This document shows, in pieces, positions 20,157 to 29,167 of a stretch of DNA of 64,000 nt. Under the pieces are notes generated by a model. That model was not told where the DNA came from, did not search any database, and saw nothing but the letters and a program-made list of their open reading frames with translations. Every line of letters begins with the position of its first letter. Positions within the stretch are counted from its first letter, which is position 1. The stretch is taken from positions 3,188,501 through 3,252,500 of the forward strand of contig NZ_CP100350.1 of the NCBI RefSeq assembly GCF_024204685.1, given 5' to 3'. Position numbers and translations under genes: made by a program. This DNA comes from Gilvimarinus sp. DA14. GTDB taxonomy: Bacteria; Pseudomonadota; Gammaproteobacteria; Pseudomonadales; Cellvibrionaceae.

Positions 20157-20963
20157 ATGGGAATTCTCGACGAATTAAAACAACAGGCCGCCAGTATGCG
20201 CGCCGCCGAGGCCGAAGAGGCCCAGCGCAAGGCGGCGCAGCAGGCATTTTACGAGCAATCTTTACAGCCGGTTATGCTTCAGGTGCTGAGCTATCTGGAT
20301 GAGCTGGTTAAGCAAATTAATTATGTGCAGCCAGAGCGTCATATCGCCTACCCTTTAGCGCCCGATCGCCAGAGCAAAATCGAGTTAGTGCAAAGCGCTT
20401 ATAAATTGGTTATTGATAGCTCCGCTAACCCCAGGCAGTTGGATGTTCGGCTCAGTGCCAAGCTCACTGAGTCTGTCGAGTACGACATTCGCGACCGCGC
20501 CGCTATCGACAGTTACTGCACCTACCTAAACAGCTACAACTTTAAGTACCATCGGCGCGATCAGCTTAACAGCAGGCACAGGTTGCAAAGCGCGCTGTTT
20601 ACGCTGGAGGGGCCGCTGCAGCTTGCCATGCGAGTACAGGCCGACTCTGAGCAGCAGTGCATTGTGGTGTTGTTAAAAAACTTTAGTGCACCCGGAGTGC
20701 AGCGCTACCGGTATCAGCCAGGGCAAGTTGATGACGCTCTGCTCGATCGCATGGGGCGGTTGATTCTGCACGAGGTGGATACGTTAAACGCACCGGTAGA
20801 GGTGCCTACCGAAGTGCGCGAAAAGCTTCGTCAGCAATTGTTGCAGAAACAGCGTGAAGAGACGCAGCTTGAGCTTGATAACTCTGAAGAGGGAGCAAAG
20901 CTGTGGCAGAGATCGGCGTCGCGATTGCGGCAAATCAGTCGCGCAAACGATGACGAGCGCTAA
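20157..20963 (+). CDS. Conserved hypothetical cytoplasmic protein
   Basis: I do not recognise a functional family. The 268-residue protein has a charged helical N-terminus (LKQQAASMRAAEAEEAQRKAAQQAF), a central alpha/beta region rich in Tyr/Arg (YCTYLNSYNFKYHRRDQLNS) and a Gln/Glu-rich helical C-terminus (VREKLRQQLLQKQREETQ) that may form a coiled coil. There is no signal peptide or membrane segment. It has its own start after the ssb terminator, and codon use looks like its neighbours, so it is a normal core gene. Confidence 0.75.
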   Translation: MGILDELKQQAASMRAAEAEEAQRKAAQQAFYEQSLQPVMLQVLSYLDELVKQINYVQPERHIAYPLAPDRQSKIELVQSAYKLVIDSSANPRQLDVRLSAKLTESVEYDIRDRAAIDSYCTYLNSYNFKYHRRDQLNSRHRLQSALFTLEGPLQLAMRVQADSEQQCIVVLLKNFSAPGVQRYRYQPGQVDDALLDRMGRLILHEVDTLNAPVEVPTEVREKLRQQLLQKQREETQLELDNSEEGAKLWQRSASRLRQISRANDDER

Positions 20964-21002
20964 TACAGTGCTGCTTACGGTCATTATAGTTTGAGCTTTT
21001 TT

Positions 21003-22367
21003 TCAGGGCGCCCCCAGCCGATACACACCATGCATTAGCTTTGACTTACCCGCGCTGTTGATGTCGCTGACAGAAAAAATATAAAGGTTGGGCGCCAGGT
21101 TGGTGAGGGCGGACTTTTCCCCTACCAGTGAAGCGCCGGCAAGGTCCAGTTCACTCTGGCTGGCCACTATGGCGCGCTCTGCGTTTATTTTCAGGTTGGT
21201 GGCTGAAACCTTGCTCTGCTCTACCTGCAAACCCGTGCCCGGGTTTGTGATGCTGACATCCAGCATGCTCACCTGACTTTGACTGATGTAAACCGACTGT
21301 GCTTGCACCTGATAAAGCTGAATATTATCGCAGCGGTCAATGTGAATGCTGCTGTAGCGCCCGCTTAATGTTTGATTATTCTGGCCGCTGCAATGGAAGT
21401 CACCTTTTTGCTTGAGGTCGCTTAATGGTTTGTTAGCGGCGGTGTTTTGCGACGTAAAAAATTCTTCGATTACCGGGTAAATCAGCTCCGGGTAGTGGAT
21501 GGGCATATGACCCATGTTGGCAAAGGTTTTTAAGCGCGAGTTGGGCAGTTGGCCATTGAGTAATTGACCGGTGCGCAGCGGTGTGAGCGGATCGTCCTCT
21601 CCCCATAAAATTAAACTGGGTAGGGTCAGCTTGTTCAGCTCGCCGGAGTAATTTTCTTGCACCAGTGCCAGCGCTGCGTTGAGGTTGGGCCGGCCCTGCA
21701 GGGCGGTTGCCCAATTGTTATCGCTGGTGTTTAGTAGCAAGTCAGGGTCGGGTAGGGCGTCCCAGCGCAACAGGTCGCCGCCCAATGTGCGTGCCATTAG
21801 ACTTAGGTTGTCGCGCAGTGGCTCTGGCAATTGCTGCAGTGCTGGCAGCAGATCGCTTTGCAAGGGCATGGCGGCGGAGTACTGGGCGAAGCTGCTGCGC
21901 TCGAGAATGCCCGCGGCGCTAATCAGCACCAGGTGAGTTAAATAATTTGGGTTGCGGGTGGAAAAACGCAAGGCGACATTGGCGCCCATAGAGTGGCCGA
22001 TTAACGCAAAGCGTTGAATACCGGCTTTGTCTACCAGCGCTTTAATCATGCGCGCGTAGTTTTCTGGCGAATATTTACCCGCCGGGGCGCTTGAGCGGCC
22101 AAAGCCGGGCAGGTCGATCGCCAGCACCCGATAGTCGCGCGCCAGCAGGGGTATTAACTCTTGCCAGTCACGCCAACCGTTTTGCCCCAAACCGTGTACC
22201 AGCAGTATGGTGTCGGGGTTTTCTTTGCCCGCTTCTACCCAGAACACCTTGCCGTTAAATACGGGTTCGGCGGCGTAGCCAGAGTGCCAGTTCGCCGGTA
22301 GGGGCGAAGCGCCCACAGAGGCGGCACAGATGAGTAGAGCAAGGATGAGTAAACAGGCGCGGCGCAA
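21003..22367 (-). CDS. Exported alpha/beta hydrolase with beta-helix-like tail
   Basis: The start is a TTG at 22367 with AAAGGA upstream, giving signal peptide RRACLLILALLICAASVGAS. A longer in-frame reading to 22544 would run into the divergent gene and lacks a leader. Residues 20-300 are an alpha/beta hydrolase: ILLVHGLGQNGWRDW (oxyanion loop), AIDLPGFGRSS, GHSMGAN (nucleophile Ser), GEDDPLTPL (acidic residue) and GHMPIHYP (catalytic His). The last 150 residues (IHIDRCDNIQLYQVQAQSVY, VEQSKVSATNLKINAERAIV) show short repeating strands like a right-handed beta-helix. It is probably a periplasmic esterase or lipase-like enzyme; the substrate is unknown. Confidence 0.8.
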   Translation of the reverse strand: MRRACLLILALLICAASVGASPLPANWHSGYAAEPVFNGKVFWVEAGKENPDTILLVHGLGQNGWRDWQELIPLLARDYRVLAIDLPGFGRSSAPAGKYSPENYARMIKALVDKAGIQRFALIGHSMGANVALRFSTRNPNYLTHLVLISAAGILERSSFAQYSAAMPLQSDLLPALQQLPEPLRDNLSLMARTLGGDLLRWDALPDPDLLLNTSDNNWATALQGRPNLNAALALVQENYSGELNKLTLPSLILWGEDDPLTPLRTGQLLNGQLPNSRLKTFANMGHMPIHYPELIYPVIEEFFTSQNTAANKPLSDLKQKGDFHCSGQNNQTLSGRYSSIHIDRCDNIQLYQVQAQSVYISQSQVSMLDVSITNPGTGLQVEQSKVSATNLKINAERAIVASQSELDLAGASLVGEKSALTNLAPNLYIFSVSDINSAGKSKLMHGVYRLGAP

Positions 22368-22519
22368 GATATTTTCCTTTAGTTGCCAGGGCGCTATTGT
22401 GGCAGATGCGACGCACCGCTCGCCAGATAGCGCCGGGCGAATTGAGCACTGGCGCACCGGTAGCCTTGTGCAGTCGCTACTGCGATAATGCAGGCCACAT
22501 TTAACAATGAGAAATTGCT

Positions 22520-23383
22520 TTGAAACTGTTGTTAGCCGATTCACATCACTCGCTCGGCGTCGCCCTGGAGCACGAGCTGGAACGCGAGCCGTTTAACCTG
22601 TTGCAACCGCCCAGCAACGAGCTGGACTGGAGCGATCGCGATGCAGTGGCCGAATATATCGCCCGCCAGCGGCCCAACATTGTGTTGAATAACCTGGGGT
22701 GGGGCGACAGCCCCGCGTCGGCCAATATTGCCCTATTGCCCCAGGCTGCGGAAAATATTGCCAGTGCTTGCGCCGAGCAGCAGATTCCGGTGCTGCAATT
22801 GTCCAGCTATCGCGTTTTTGGCGATGACAATAAAAGCAAACACTCTGAAAAAGACGAGCCCACACCCAATAGCGATTTGGGGCGTGCTTTTTATCTCGCC
22901 GAGCAGAAAGTGCTGGAAGCTGATGCCAGGGCGCTGGTGTTGCGCGCCAGTTGGATTGTGGGCAGCTATGGCGATAACCTACTGACACGCCTGTTGAGCG
23001 CCCTGCAGGAGAACCAGCCCTGGCGACTCAACGCTCGGTTGCGCGGTGCCCCAACCGCCTTGTCTGATCTGGCCCGAGTGACGGTGGCGATTATTAAGCA
23101 AATCAATAGCGGAGCCGAATGCTGGGGGGTATACCACTACTGCTCAGGGGATGCCTGCAGTGAGGTGGAGTTTGCCGAGCAATTGTGGGAGGTGCTGTGC
23201 CAGCAGGACTATAAAGGCCCTGAGCCTGTGTGGGAGCGCATTGACGAGCCAGCGGTAGAGGTGCCGGTCAGTGCGGTGCTAAGCGGTTTGCGGGTGCGCA
23301 ACGATTTTGGTGTGCAAACGCGCACCTGGCGCACTTACCTGTTGCCCATGGTGCGGCAGTGGTTGCATACCCAGCAGGGATAA
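22520..23383 (+). CDS. RmlD-like extended SDR, degenerate active site
   Basis: This 287-residue protein has the layout of dTDP-4-dehydrorhamnose reductase (RmlD) and extended SDR epimerases: QLSSYRVFGDD, LVLRASWIVGSYGDNLLTRLL, and a substrate half with WGVYHYCSGDACS. Key features are altered. The N-terminal dinucleotide loop reads ADSHHSLG instead of TGxxGQLG, and in the YxxxK position the Tyr and Lys are spaced YLAEQK. It may bind a sugar nucleotide without being a normal reductase. The start is TTG at 22520. It is divergent from the hydrolase gene and convergent with fabB. Confidence 0.72.
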   Translation: MKLLLADSHHSLGVALEHELEREPFNLLQPPSNELDWSDRDAVAEYIARQRPNIVLNNLGWGDSPASANIALLPQAAENIASACAEQQIPVLQLSSYRVFGDDNKSKHSEKDEPTPNSDLGRAFYLAEQKVLEADARALVLRASWIVGSYGDNLLTRLLSALQENQPWRLNARLRGAPTALSDLARVTVAIIKQINSGAECWGVYHYCSGDACSEVEFAEQLWEVLCQQDYKGPEPVWERIDEPAVEVPVSAVLSGLRVRNDFGVQTRTWRTYLLPMVRQWLHTQQG

Positions 23384-23411
23384 AGAAAAATTTAAAAGAT
23401 AAAAAGAGGGG

Positions 23412-23433
23412 CTGCGGCCGTCCTTGGCCGCAG
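23412..23433 (-). terminator. Terminator downstream of fabB
   Basis: CTGCGGCC (23412-23419) pairs with GGCCGCAG (23426-23433) around a 6-nt loop. On the minus strand it is followed by a T-rich stretch (complement of 23390-23407), so it terminates the fabA-fabB transcript. Confidence 0.8.
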
Positions 23434-23449
23434 TTAGCGCCGGCGAGCG

Positions 23450-24667
23450 TTATTGCTCGAGGTAGCGCTGGAATACCAGACAGGCGTTGGTGCCACCAAA
23501 GCCAAAGCTGTTGGACAGAATGCGATTGAGCTGCACATTGTCCTGGCGCTTGCGCACGATGTTCATGCCATCGGCTTCGGCGTCCAGCTCATCAATATTG
23601 GCGGAGGCGCAGATAAAGTTGTGCTCCATCATCAACAGCGAGTAAATCGCCTCTTGCACCCCGGTGGCGCCCAGCGAGTGGCCGGTGAGTGATTTGGTCG
23701 AGCTGATGGCGGGTACTTTGTCGAAAGTAGCGCGAATGGCTTTCAGCTCTGCCAGATCACCCACAGGGGTGCTGGTGCCGTGGGAATTGATGTAGTCGAT
23801 ATCGCCGTCTACGGTTGCCATGGCCTGACGCATGCAACGCTGGGCACCTTCGCCCGAGGGGGCCACCATGTCGTAGCCGTCGGAGGTGGCGCCGTAGCCC
23901 ACCAGCTCGCCGTATATTTTTGCGCCGCGAGCCTTGGCGTGTTCTAACTCTTCCAGCACCAGGCAGCCGCCGCCACCGGCAATCACAAAACCGTCACGGG
24001 CCGAATCATAGGCGCGCGAGGCTTTGTCTGGGGTGTCGTTGTATTTGGTAGACAGGGCGCCCATGGCGTCGAACAAGCAAGACAGCGCCCAGTGTTCCTC
24101 TTCGCCGCCACCGGCAAACATAACGTCTTGCTTACCCAGCTGAATCAGCTCCATGGCGTTGCCAATGCAATGGGCACTGGTGGCGCACGCTGAAGAGATG
24201 GTGTAGTTAACGCCTTTAATTTTAAACGGTGTTGCCAGACAGGCCGAGGTGGTGCTGCCCATGGTTTGTGTGACGCGATAGGGCCCAATACGCTTGAGGC
24301 CGCGCTCGCGCAGCACATCGGCGGCTTCTACCAGATTTTCTGACGAGGCGCCGCCAGAACCCATGATAATCCCGGTGCGCTCGTTAGAAACTTGCTCCTC
24401 GCTCAGGCCCGCATCGCGAATGGCCTGATCCATAGAGATGTAGGCATAACCTGCGGCATCGCCCATAAAGCGCAGCACCTTGCGGTCGATGTGCTCTTTT
24501 AGGTCGATATCCACAGAGCCCGCGACTTTAGAGCGGAACCCCATTTCTTCATAGGTGGAATTGTAAGTAATGCCGGATTTGCCCTCGCGCAAGGCGTCGA
24601 GAACAGTGGCTTTATCATTACCGAGGCAGGAGACAATGCCCATACCGGTAACTACAACGCGTTTCAT
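23450..24667 (-). CDS. fabB: Beta-ketoacyl-ACP synthase I
   Basis: FabB elongates acyl-ACP by condensation with malonyl-ACP and is required for unsaturated fatty acids. Residues 1-20 read [20 protein letters not shown]. The active-site cysteine sits in [21 protein letters not shown], and the catalytic histidines lie in [15 protein letters not shown] and [27 protein letters not shown] closes the thiolase fold. At 405 residues it matches E. coli FabB. It lies 146 nt downstream of fabA on the same strand, the classical fabAB operon. Confidence 0.97.
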   Translation of the reverse strand: MKRVVVTGMGIVSCLGNDKATVLDALREGKSGITYNSTYEEMGFRSKVAGSVDIDLKEHIDRKVLRFMGDAAGYAYISMDQAIRDAGLSEEQVSNERTGIIMGSGGASSENLVEAADVLRERGLKRIGPYRVTQTMGSTTSACLATPFKIKGVNYTISSACATSAHCIGNAMELIQLGKQDVMFAGGGEEEHWALSCLFDAMGALSTKYNDTPDKASRAYDSARDGFVIAGGGGCLVLEELEHAKARGAKIYGELVGYGATSDGYDMVAPSGEGAQRCMRQAMATVDGDIDYINSHGTSTPVGDLAELKAIRATFDKVPAISSTKSLTGHSLGATGVQEAIYSLLMMEHNFICASANIDELDAEADGMNIVRKRQDNVQLNRILSNSFGFGGTNACLVFQRYLEQ

Positions 24668-24701
24668 AGGCTACCTCTTTGTATTGCTCAGCCCGCCACA
24701 G

Positions 24702-24740
24702 GCGGCAGTTAACCTGTGCCATTATGGCACAGCCTGCCGC
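24702..24740 (-). promoter_or_regulatory. Long hairpin in the fabA-fabB gap
   Basis: GCGGCAG (24702-24708) pairs with CTGCCGC (24734-24740), and inside it CTGTGCCA (24714-24721) pairs with TGGCACAG (24725-24732) over a 3-nt loop. No T-run follows in the fabB direction. It could be a processing or partial-termination site that sets the fabA:fabB ratio; the role is inferred. Confidence 0.5.
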
Positions 24741-24813
24741 ATTTCTGTGGCAGGGCTGTTTCGACCCGCGGGGGAGAGCTTAGTGCCCTAGTCAGGCAAG
24801 TTTGCCGTTATTA

Positions 24814-25338
24814 TTAAAAGGAGTCGGTGTTAGAAAACAGGCCTACCCGCAAATCCTTGGCAAAGTAGATGTCTTTGCCGTCCACGGATACGCGACCATC
24901 GGCAATACCCATAATCAGTTTGCGCTCGATCACCCGCTTCAGGTTAATGTGATAACTGACCTTTTTCGCGGTGGGCAGGATTTGGCCAGTGAATTTTACC
25001 TCGCCACAGCCCAGGGCGCGACCGCGACCCGGGTTGCCTTTCCAGGCTAAAAAGAAGCCCACCAGCTGCCACATAGCGTCCAGCCCCAGGCAGCCGGGCA
25101 TTACCGGGTCGCCAGGGAAGTGGCAGTCAAAGAACCACAGGTCGGGGCTGATATCCAGCTCGGCGACAATTTCGCCCTTGTTGAACTCGCCGCCGGTTTC
25201 GCTGATATGCGCGATGCGATTGAGCATCAGCATATTGGGAACCGGCAACTGGGCATTGCCCGGGCCAAACATACGGCCGTGGCCACACTCGAGCAACTCT
25301 TCCAAATTGTACGAGCTCTTTTGGACGAATGAAGTCAT
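24814..25338 (-). CDS. fabA: 3-hydroxydecanoyl-ACP dehydratase/isomerase
   Basis: FabA dehydrates 3-hydroxyacyl-ACP and isomerises trans-2- to cis-3-decenoyl-ACP, the branch point to unsaturated fatty acids in anaerobic-type synthesis. The hot-dog fold carries the catalytic histidine in [24 protein letters not shown], which also contains the conserved Asp. The N-terminus, [18 protein letters not shown], and [16 protein letters not shown] are family-specific. The 174 residues match the normal length. The product acts with FabB from the adjacent gene. Confidence 0.98.
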   Translation of the reverse strand: MTSFVQKSSYNLEELLECGHGRMFGPGNAQLPVPNMLMLNRIAHISETGGEFNKGEIVAELDISPDLWFFDCHFPGDPVMPGCLGLDAMWQLVGFFLAWKGNPGRGRALGCGEVKFTGQILPTAKKVSYHINLKRVIERKLIMGIADGRVSVDGKDIYFAKDLRVGLFSNTDSF

Positions 25339-25468
25339 ATAGTTTTAACTCTGGATCAAATTCATGGCGGCCAGAGCGTACACTGGCTCTGGCGGCAAAG
25401 GGGCACATTCTACCTTTTGCCCGGCACTTGTCCAGTAGTGAACGCGCCGGGGCGGCGGGGTTGGAGGG

Positions 25469-26431
25469 TTAGTGGTTGCGGCCCAAGGAAAATTGGGCAA
25501 TTTCCACCAGTGCCTGGCGGTAGCGCGATTCGGGCACAGATTTCAGGCTGGCCAGGGCGGCTTCAACCGCGCGCTCGGCAGCTTGCAGGGTGTAGTCCAT
25601 AGCGCCTGTGGCCTCGACAATGGCCACAACTTGCTGCAGTTTGCTGGCGTCGCTATTGCTAATGGCCGCGCGAATCAGCTCGCGATCGGCATCGGCGGCC
25701 CGGCTCATGGCGTAAATTAACGGCAAGGTGGGCTTGCCCTCGGCCAGATCGTCGCCCACATTTTTGCCCAGCGTGTCGGCGTCGCCTTTGTAATCCAGCG
25801 CATCGTCTACCAGCTGAAAGGCAATGCCCACCTGCAGGCCGTATTCTTTAAGTGCCTGGCGGATTGTTTGATCTGCGCCGGCTATTACCGCACCGACCTC
25901 GCAAGCCGCTGCAAACAATACAGCGGTTTTCTTGTGGATGACCTCGATATAACCGTCTTCGGACAAATCCGGGTCTTTGGCGTTGATCAGCTGCTGAACT
26001 TCGCCCTCGGCAATGACATTGGTGGTATCGGATAAAATGGACATTACGTCCATATCGCCGATGGCGACCATCATTTGAAATGAGCGCGAATAGAGAAAGT
26101 CGCCCACCAGCACACTGGGGGCATTGCCCCACTCGGCGTTGGCGGTGGGGCGGCCGCGGCGCAGGGTAGAGGTGTCGACAACATCGTCGTGCAATAGCGT
26201 GGCCGAGTGAATAAACTCGATAATCGCCGCTAAATCCAAATGCTGCTTGCCTGAATAATTCAGGGCGCGGGCGGCCAGTAAAACCATCAGCGGGCGCAGC
26301 CGCTTACCGCCTGCTTCGATCAAATAGTGGCCGATGTTTTCTACCAGCCCCACATCCGAGTGCAGTTGGCGAATAATCAGTTCGTTAACTTCTTGAAAGT
26401 CATCGGCGACAACATTGTGGAAGGGCAGCAT
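25469..26431 (-). CDS. ispB: Octaprenyl diphosphate synthase-like
   Basis: This trans-polyprenyl synthase extends farnesyl diphosphate with isopentenyl units to make the quinone side chain. It has the first aspartate-rich motif LLHDDVVDTSTLRRGRPT and the second, FQLVDDALDYKGD. GGKRLRPLMVLLAAR is the conserved IPP-binding start. The length of 320 residues matches IspB. It stands alone on the minus strand downstream of ndh, with a hairpin between them. The exact chain length cannot be read here. Confidence 0.93.
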   Translation of the reverse strand: MLPFHNVVADDFQEVNELIIRQLHSDVGLVENIGHYLIEAGGKRLRPLMVLLAARALNYSGKQHLDLAAIIEFIHSATLLHDDVVDTSTLRRGRPTANAEWGNAPSVLVGDFLYSRSFQMMVAIGDMDVMSILSDTTNVIAEGEVQQLINAKDPDLSEDGYIEVIHKKTAVLFAAACEVGAVIAGADQTIRQALKEYGLQVGIAFQLVDDALDYKGDADTLGKNVGDDLAEGKPTLPLIYAMSRAADADRELIRAAISNSDASKLQQVVAIVEATGAMDYTLQAAERAVEAALASLKSVPESRYRQALVEIAQFSLGRNH

Positions 26432-26538
26432 GCAGACGTCCTGTAGGTTTGGCAGAGCGCATCCTAGGCAGAGGGGGGTAGGCTGTCAAGCCGATATACC
26501 CGGCGACATGGGTGCAGCACAAGGCGTGGTGACTAAAG

Positions 26539-26558
26539 CGCCCCCGAATGCGGGGGCG
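26539..26558 (-). terminator. Terminator-like hairpin after ndh
   Basis: CGCCCCCG (26539-26546) and CGGGGGCG (26551-26558) form an 8-bp GC stem with a 4-nt loop just after the ndh stop. Only a short TTT follows on the minus strand, so it may be a weak terminator. Confidence 0.6.
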
Positions 26559-26564
26559 AATCTT

Positions 26565-27857
26565 TTAATGCAGTTTAAGCTTGGGCTTGAGCCAGCGGTT
26601 GATACTGCCCGATAACATTAACAGCCCGGTTTTGATATAGCCGTGTACCGCCAGCTGGTGCATACGGTACAAAGAGATGTACACCACGCGCGCCAGGCGG
26701 CCTTCAATAAATAAAGTGCCGCGGCTGAGGTTGCCCATCAAGCTACCGACGGTGGAGTAGTTGGCAAGCGACACCAGCGAGCCGTGATCCTTGTACTGAA
26801 AGACTTTTTTCTTGCCGCCGTCGAGCTGAGCGCGAATATTGTGGTAACAGATATCCGCCATTTGGTGGGCGGCCTGGGCGCGTGGGGGCACACGATTGCC
26901 ATCGGTTTGGACAAATTCGGCGCAATCGCCAATGGCGAAAATATTGGCCTCGCCTTTGACTTGCAAATAGGCGTTTACCGGCAGCTGGTTAATGCGATTG
27001 GTCTCAATGCCGCCAATGTTCTTTAATACATCCGGCACCTTTACGCCCGCCGCCCAGACCATTAAGTCCGCTTCGATTTTCTCGCCCTCGCCGGTTTCCA
27101 GGCCATCTTGCTGGGCGGCGGTAATGCGGGTGTTCAATTTAATGTTTACCCCCAGCTTCGCCAGCTCGCGACTGGCCGAGGCCGAGATGCGCTCGGGCAG
27201 GGCGGGCAGAATGCGCCCGCCCGCTTCAATCAACGTCACGTTAAGGTGTTCATTGTCGACGGCATCAAAACCGTAGGTGTGGAACTTGTGTACCGCGTGA
27301 TGCAGTTCGGCGGAAAGTTCTACGCCGGTAGCGCCGGCGCCCACAATGGCGATATTGACCGAGTCGCGCACCCCGGGAACGCGTTGAATGCGCAAAAACT
27401 TACCCAGTAATTTATTGCGAAACCGGTGCGCTTGCCCCGGGCCGTCGAGAAAAATACAGTGGTCTTTAACGCCGGGGGTGTTGAAGTCATTGGACGATGA
27501 GCCCATCGCCAGCACTAGCATGTCGTAATCAATGCGGGTTTCGGGCAGCAGCTCCTGGCCGTCTTCATCGAACATAGGGGCCAACACCACCTGGTGGTTG
27601 GTGCGGTCGATGTCGGTCATGGTGCCGATGCGAAAGTGAAAGTGATTGGCAAACGCATGGGCGCGATAGCTGACGGCGTCTACCCCTTCGTCCATGGTGC
27701 CCACAGCAATTTCGTGCAGCAGTGGTTTCCAGACGTGGGTGGTGTTTTTATCAATCAGGGTAATGTGTGCTTTTTCTTTGCGGCCCAGCTTTTTACCGAG
27801 CTTGGTAACTAGCTCCAACCCGCCGGCACCGCCGCCGACTACAACAATCTTTTTCAC
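26565..27857 (-). CDS. ndh: Type II NADH dehydrogenase
   Basis: This single-subunit, non-proton-pumping NADH:quinone oxidoreductase sits on the inner membrane. The FAD-binding Rossmann motif is [19 protein letters not shown], the NADH-binding motif is [20 protein letters not shown], and the second FAD contact is [11 protein letters not shown]. The [17 protein letters not shown] segment and the C-terminal amphipathic region ([19 protein letters not shown]) match Ndh. At 430 residues it is the usual size. It feeds electrons to the ubiquinone pool whose tail the next gene (ispB) makes. Confidence 0.94.
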   Translation of the reverse strand: MKKIVVVGGGAGGLELVTKLGKKLGRKEKAHITLIDKNTTHVWKPLLHEIAVGTMDEGVDAVSYRAHAFANHFHFRIGTMTDIDRTNHQVVLAPMFDEDGQELLPETRIDYDMLVLAMGSSSNDFNTPGVKDHCIFLDGPGQAHRFRNKLLGKFLRIQRVPGVRDSVNIAIVGAGATGVELSAELHHAVHKFHTYGFDAVDNEHLNVTLIEAGGRILPALPERISASASRELAKLGVNIKLNTRITAAQQDGLETGEGEKIEADLMVWAAGVKVPDVLKNIGGIETNRINQLPVNAYLQVKGEANIFAIGDCAEFVQTDGNRVPPRAQAAHQMADICYHNIRAQLDGGKKKVFQYKDHGSLVSLANYSTVGSLMGNLSRGTLFIEGRLARVVYISLYRMHQLAVHGYIKTGLLMLSGSINRWLKPKLKLH

Positions 27858-27962
27858 GTGTGACTTTCTCCTTTGCGGCAGAGGGTTGCCCCGCCTCGAC
27901 TAATAAAGGGCTTTTGGCCCAGTTGTTACGATTGTAAGTGTGTTCGTTGTTGTAATAATAAT

Positions 27963-28022
27963 CCGTTCGCCGTTCGCCGTTCGCCGTTCGCCGTTCGCCG
28001 TTCGCCGTTCGCCGTTCGCCGT
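27963..28022 (-). repeat. Heptanucleotide array, unit GAACGGC on the coding strand
   Basis: Eight perfect copies plus four bases of a 7-nt unit (CCGTTCG on plus; GAACGGC register on minus) fill 60 nt. The array touches the stop codon of the oxidoreductase gene, so it forms the start of that gene's 3' UTR. It is one of several heptad arrays at gene ends in this window. Confidence 0.95.
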
Positions 28023-29005
28023 CAAACCTCCAGCCATTGCCCAGCGTTTGCACTGGCAATAATCTTATCCAGCACCTGCATATTGCTGACCCCATCGCGC
28101 AGCGGTGTCGGTACCGGCTTGTTGTGCAGTATGGCATCGCAAAAGTGATCTGCCATGGCGCGGTATTGGTTGGCCGGGGCCAGGGTAATGGTTTCACTGT
28201 TGCCGTTTTGCTGCACAATAATTTGCGCTTCGATGTCGGCGGTGGGGTTAAATGGCAGGGGGATATAAATAAATCCTGCTTCGCCACACAGCTTGGCCCA
28301 CTGGCCGGGCTCGGTTTTGGTCGAGCAGCTGAAGCTGGCGGTGCCGGCGTCGAACTCCATTATCGCCGAGGTGATGGCATCTACTTCGTAGTCCATAAAA
28401 TTCATTTGGCCGCAAACGCGCTTGGGCTCGGCGTTGTAAATAAAACGCGCCAGAGAAATCCCGTAGCAGCCGATATCCATCAACGCGCCGCCGCCCATAT
28501 CGGCGTTATTGCGAATATTAGTGGCGTCGCGGTTGTTGTAGGAGAACTCGCACTGGATATTGCGCACCGGGCCAATCACTTTGTCGCACAATTCGCGCAC
28601 CTGTTGCCACTGGGGGTGAAAGCGGTACATAAACGCTTCCATGACTTTTACATCGGGGTAGTCTTTGCTGGCATCCAGCAGTGTTTGCGCGTCGGCGGTA
28701 TCCATGCCCAGGGGTTTTTCCACCAGCACGTGTTTGCCGGCGGCCATGGCCTTGACAGACCAGGGCACATGTAGGTGATTAGGCAAAGGGTTGTAGATGG
28801 CGTCTACATTTGGGTCGGCTAGCAGTGCTTCGTAGCTGCCGTGAGCGCGTTCAATACCGAGCTTTGCGGCAAAACTTTGTGCTTGCTCCTCGCGGCGCGA
28901 CGCAACAGCGACGACCTCGCCGAGCGACGAGCTTTGCATGGCGGGAATAACGTGTTCGCGGGCAATTTTGGCGGTGCTGAGCACACCCCAGCGGATTTTG
29001 GCCAT
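28022..29005 (-). CDS. Gfo/Idh/MocA family oxidoreductase
   Basis: This NAD(P)-dependent sugar or sugar-alcohol dehydrogenase family member has 327 residues. The N-terminal Rossmann fold reads KIRWGVLSTAKIAREHVIPAM, followed by YNPLPNHLHVPWSVKAMAAGKHVLVEKPLG with the conserved EKP motif. MEAFMYRFHPQWQQVREL and GGGALMDIGCYGISLARFI match the C-terminal substrate domain, including the DxxxY-like catalytic region. I chose the ATG at 29005, which has GGAG upstream; the frame is open 39 nt further. The substrate is unknown. Its stop codon abuts a heptad repeat array. Confidence 0.88.
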   Translation of the reverse strand: MAKIRWGVLSTAKIAREHVIPAMQSSSLGEVVAVASRREEQAQSFAAKLGIERAHGSYEALLADPNVDAIYNPLPNHLHVPWSVKAMAAGKHVLVEKPLGMDTADAQTLLDASKDYPDVKVMEAFMYRFHPQWQQVRELCDKVIGPVRNIQCEFSYNNRDATNIRNNADMGGGALMDIGCYGISLARFIYNAEPKRVCGQMNFMDYEVDAITSAIMEFDAGTASFSCSTKTEPGQWAKLCGEAGFIYIPLPFNPTADIEAQIIVQQNGNSETITLAPANQYRAMADHFCDAILHNKPVPTPLRDGVSNMQVLDKIIASANAGQWLEV

Positions 29006-29167
29006 AGTCTCCTCGGGCGCTGCGGGGTAAGTGAGTGGCGGCATTATACGCTCTTAGACGAGTCCGCACTATGTGGATAACTTCAGACTGACTTTAAAGA
29101 ATAGTCAATTTTAAGCGGCGGTTAAAGGCCGTTTGCTGTGTGCGCTGTGCGTAAATTGGCGGCGAAC

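Noticed and set aside
27963-28022. Heptad arrays as CRISPR arrays
   Set aside because: Units are 7 nt without spacers; no cas genes are present.
28037-28774. 245-residue open frame antisense to the Gfo/Idh gene
   Set aside because: The sense strand has clear Gfo/Idh motifs throughout; this frame has none.
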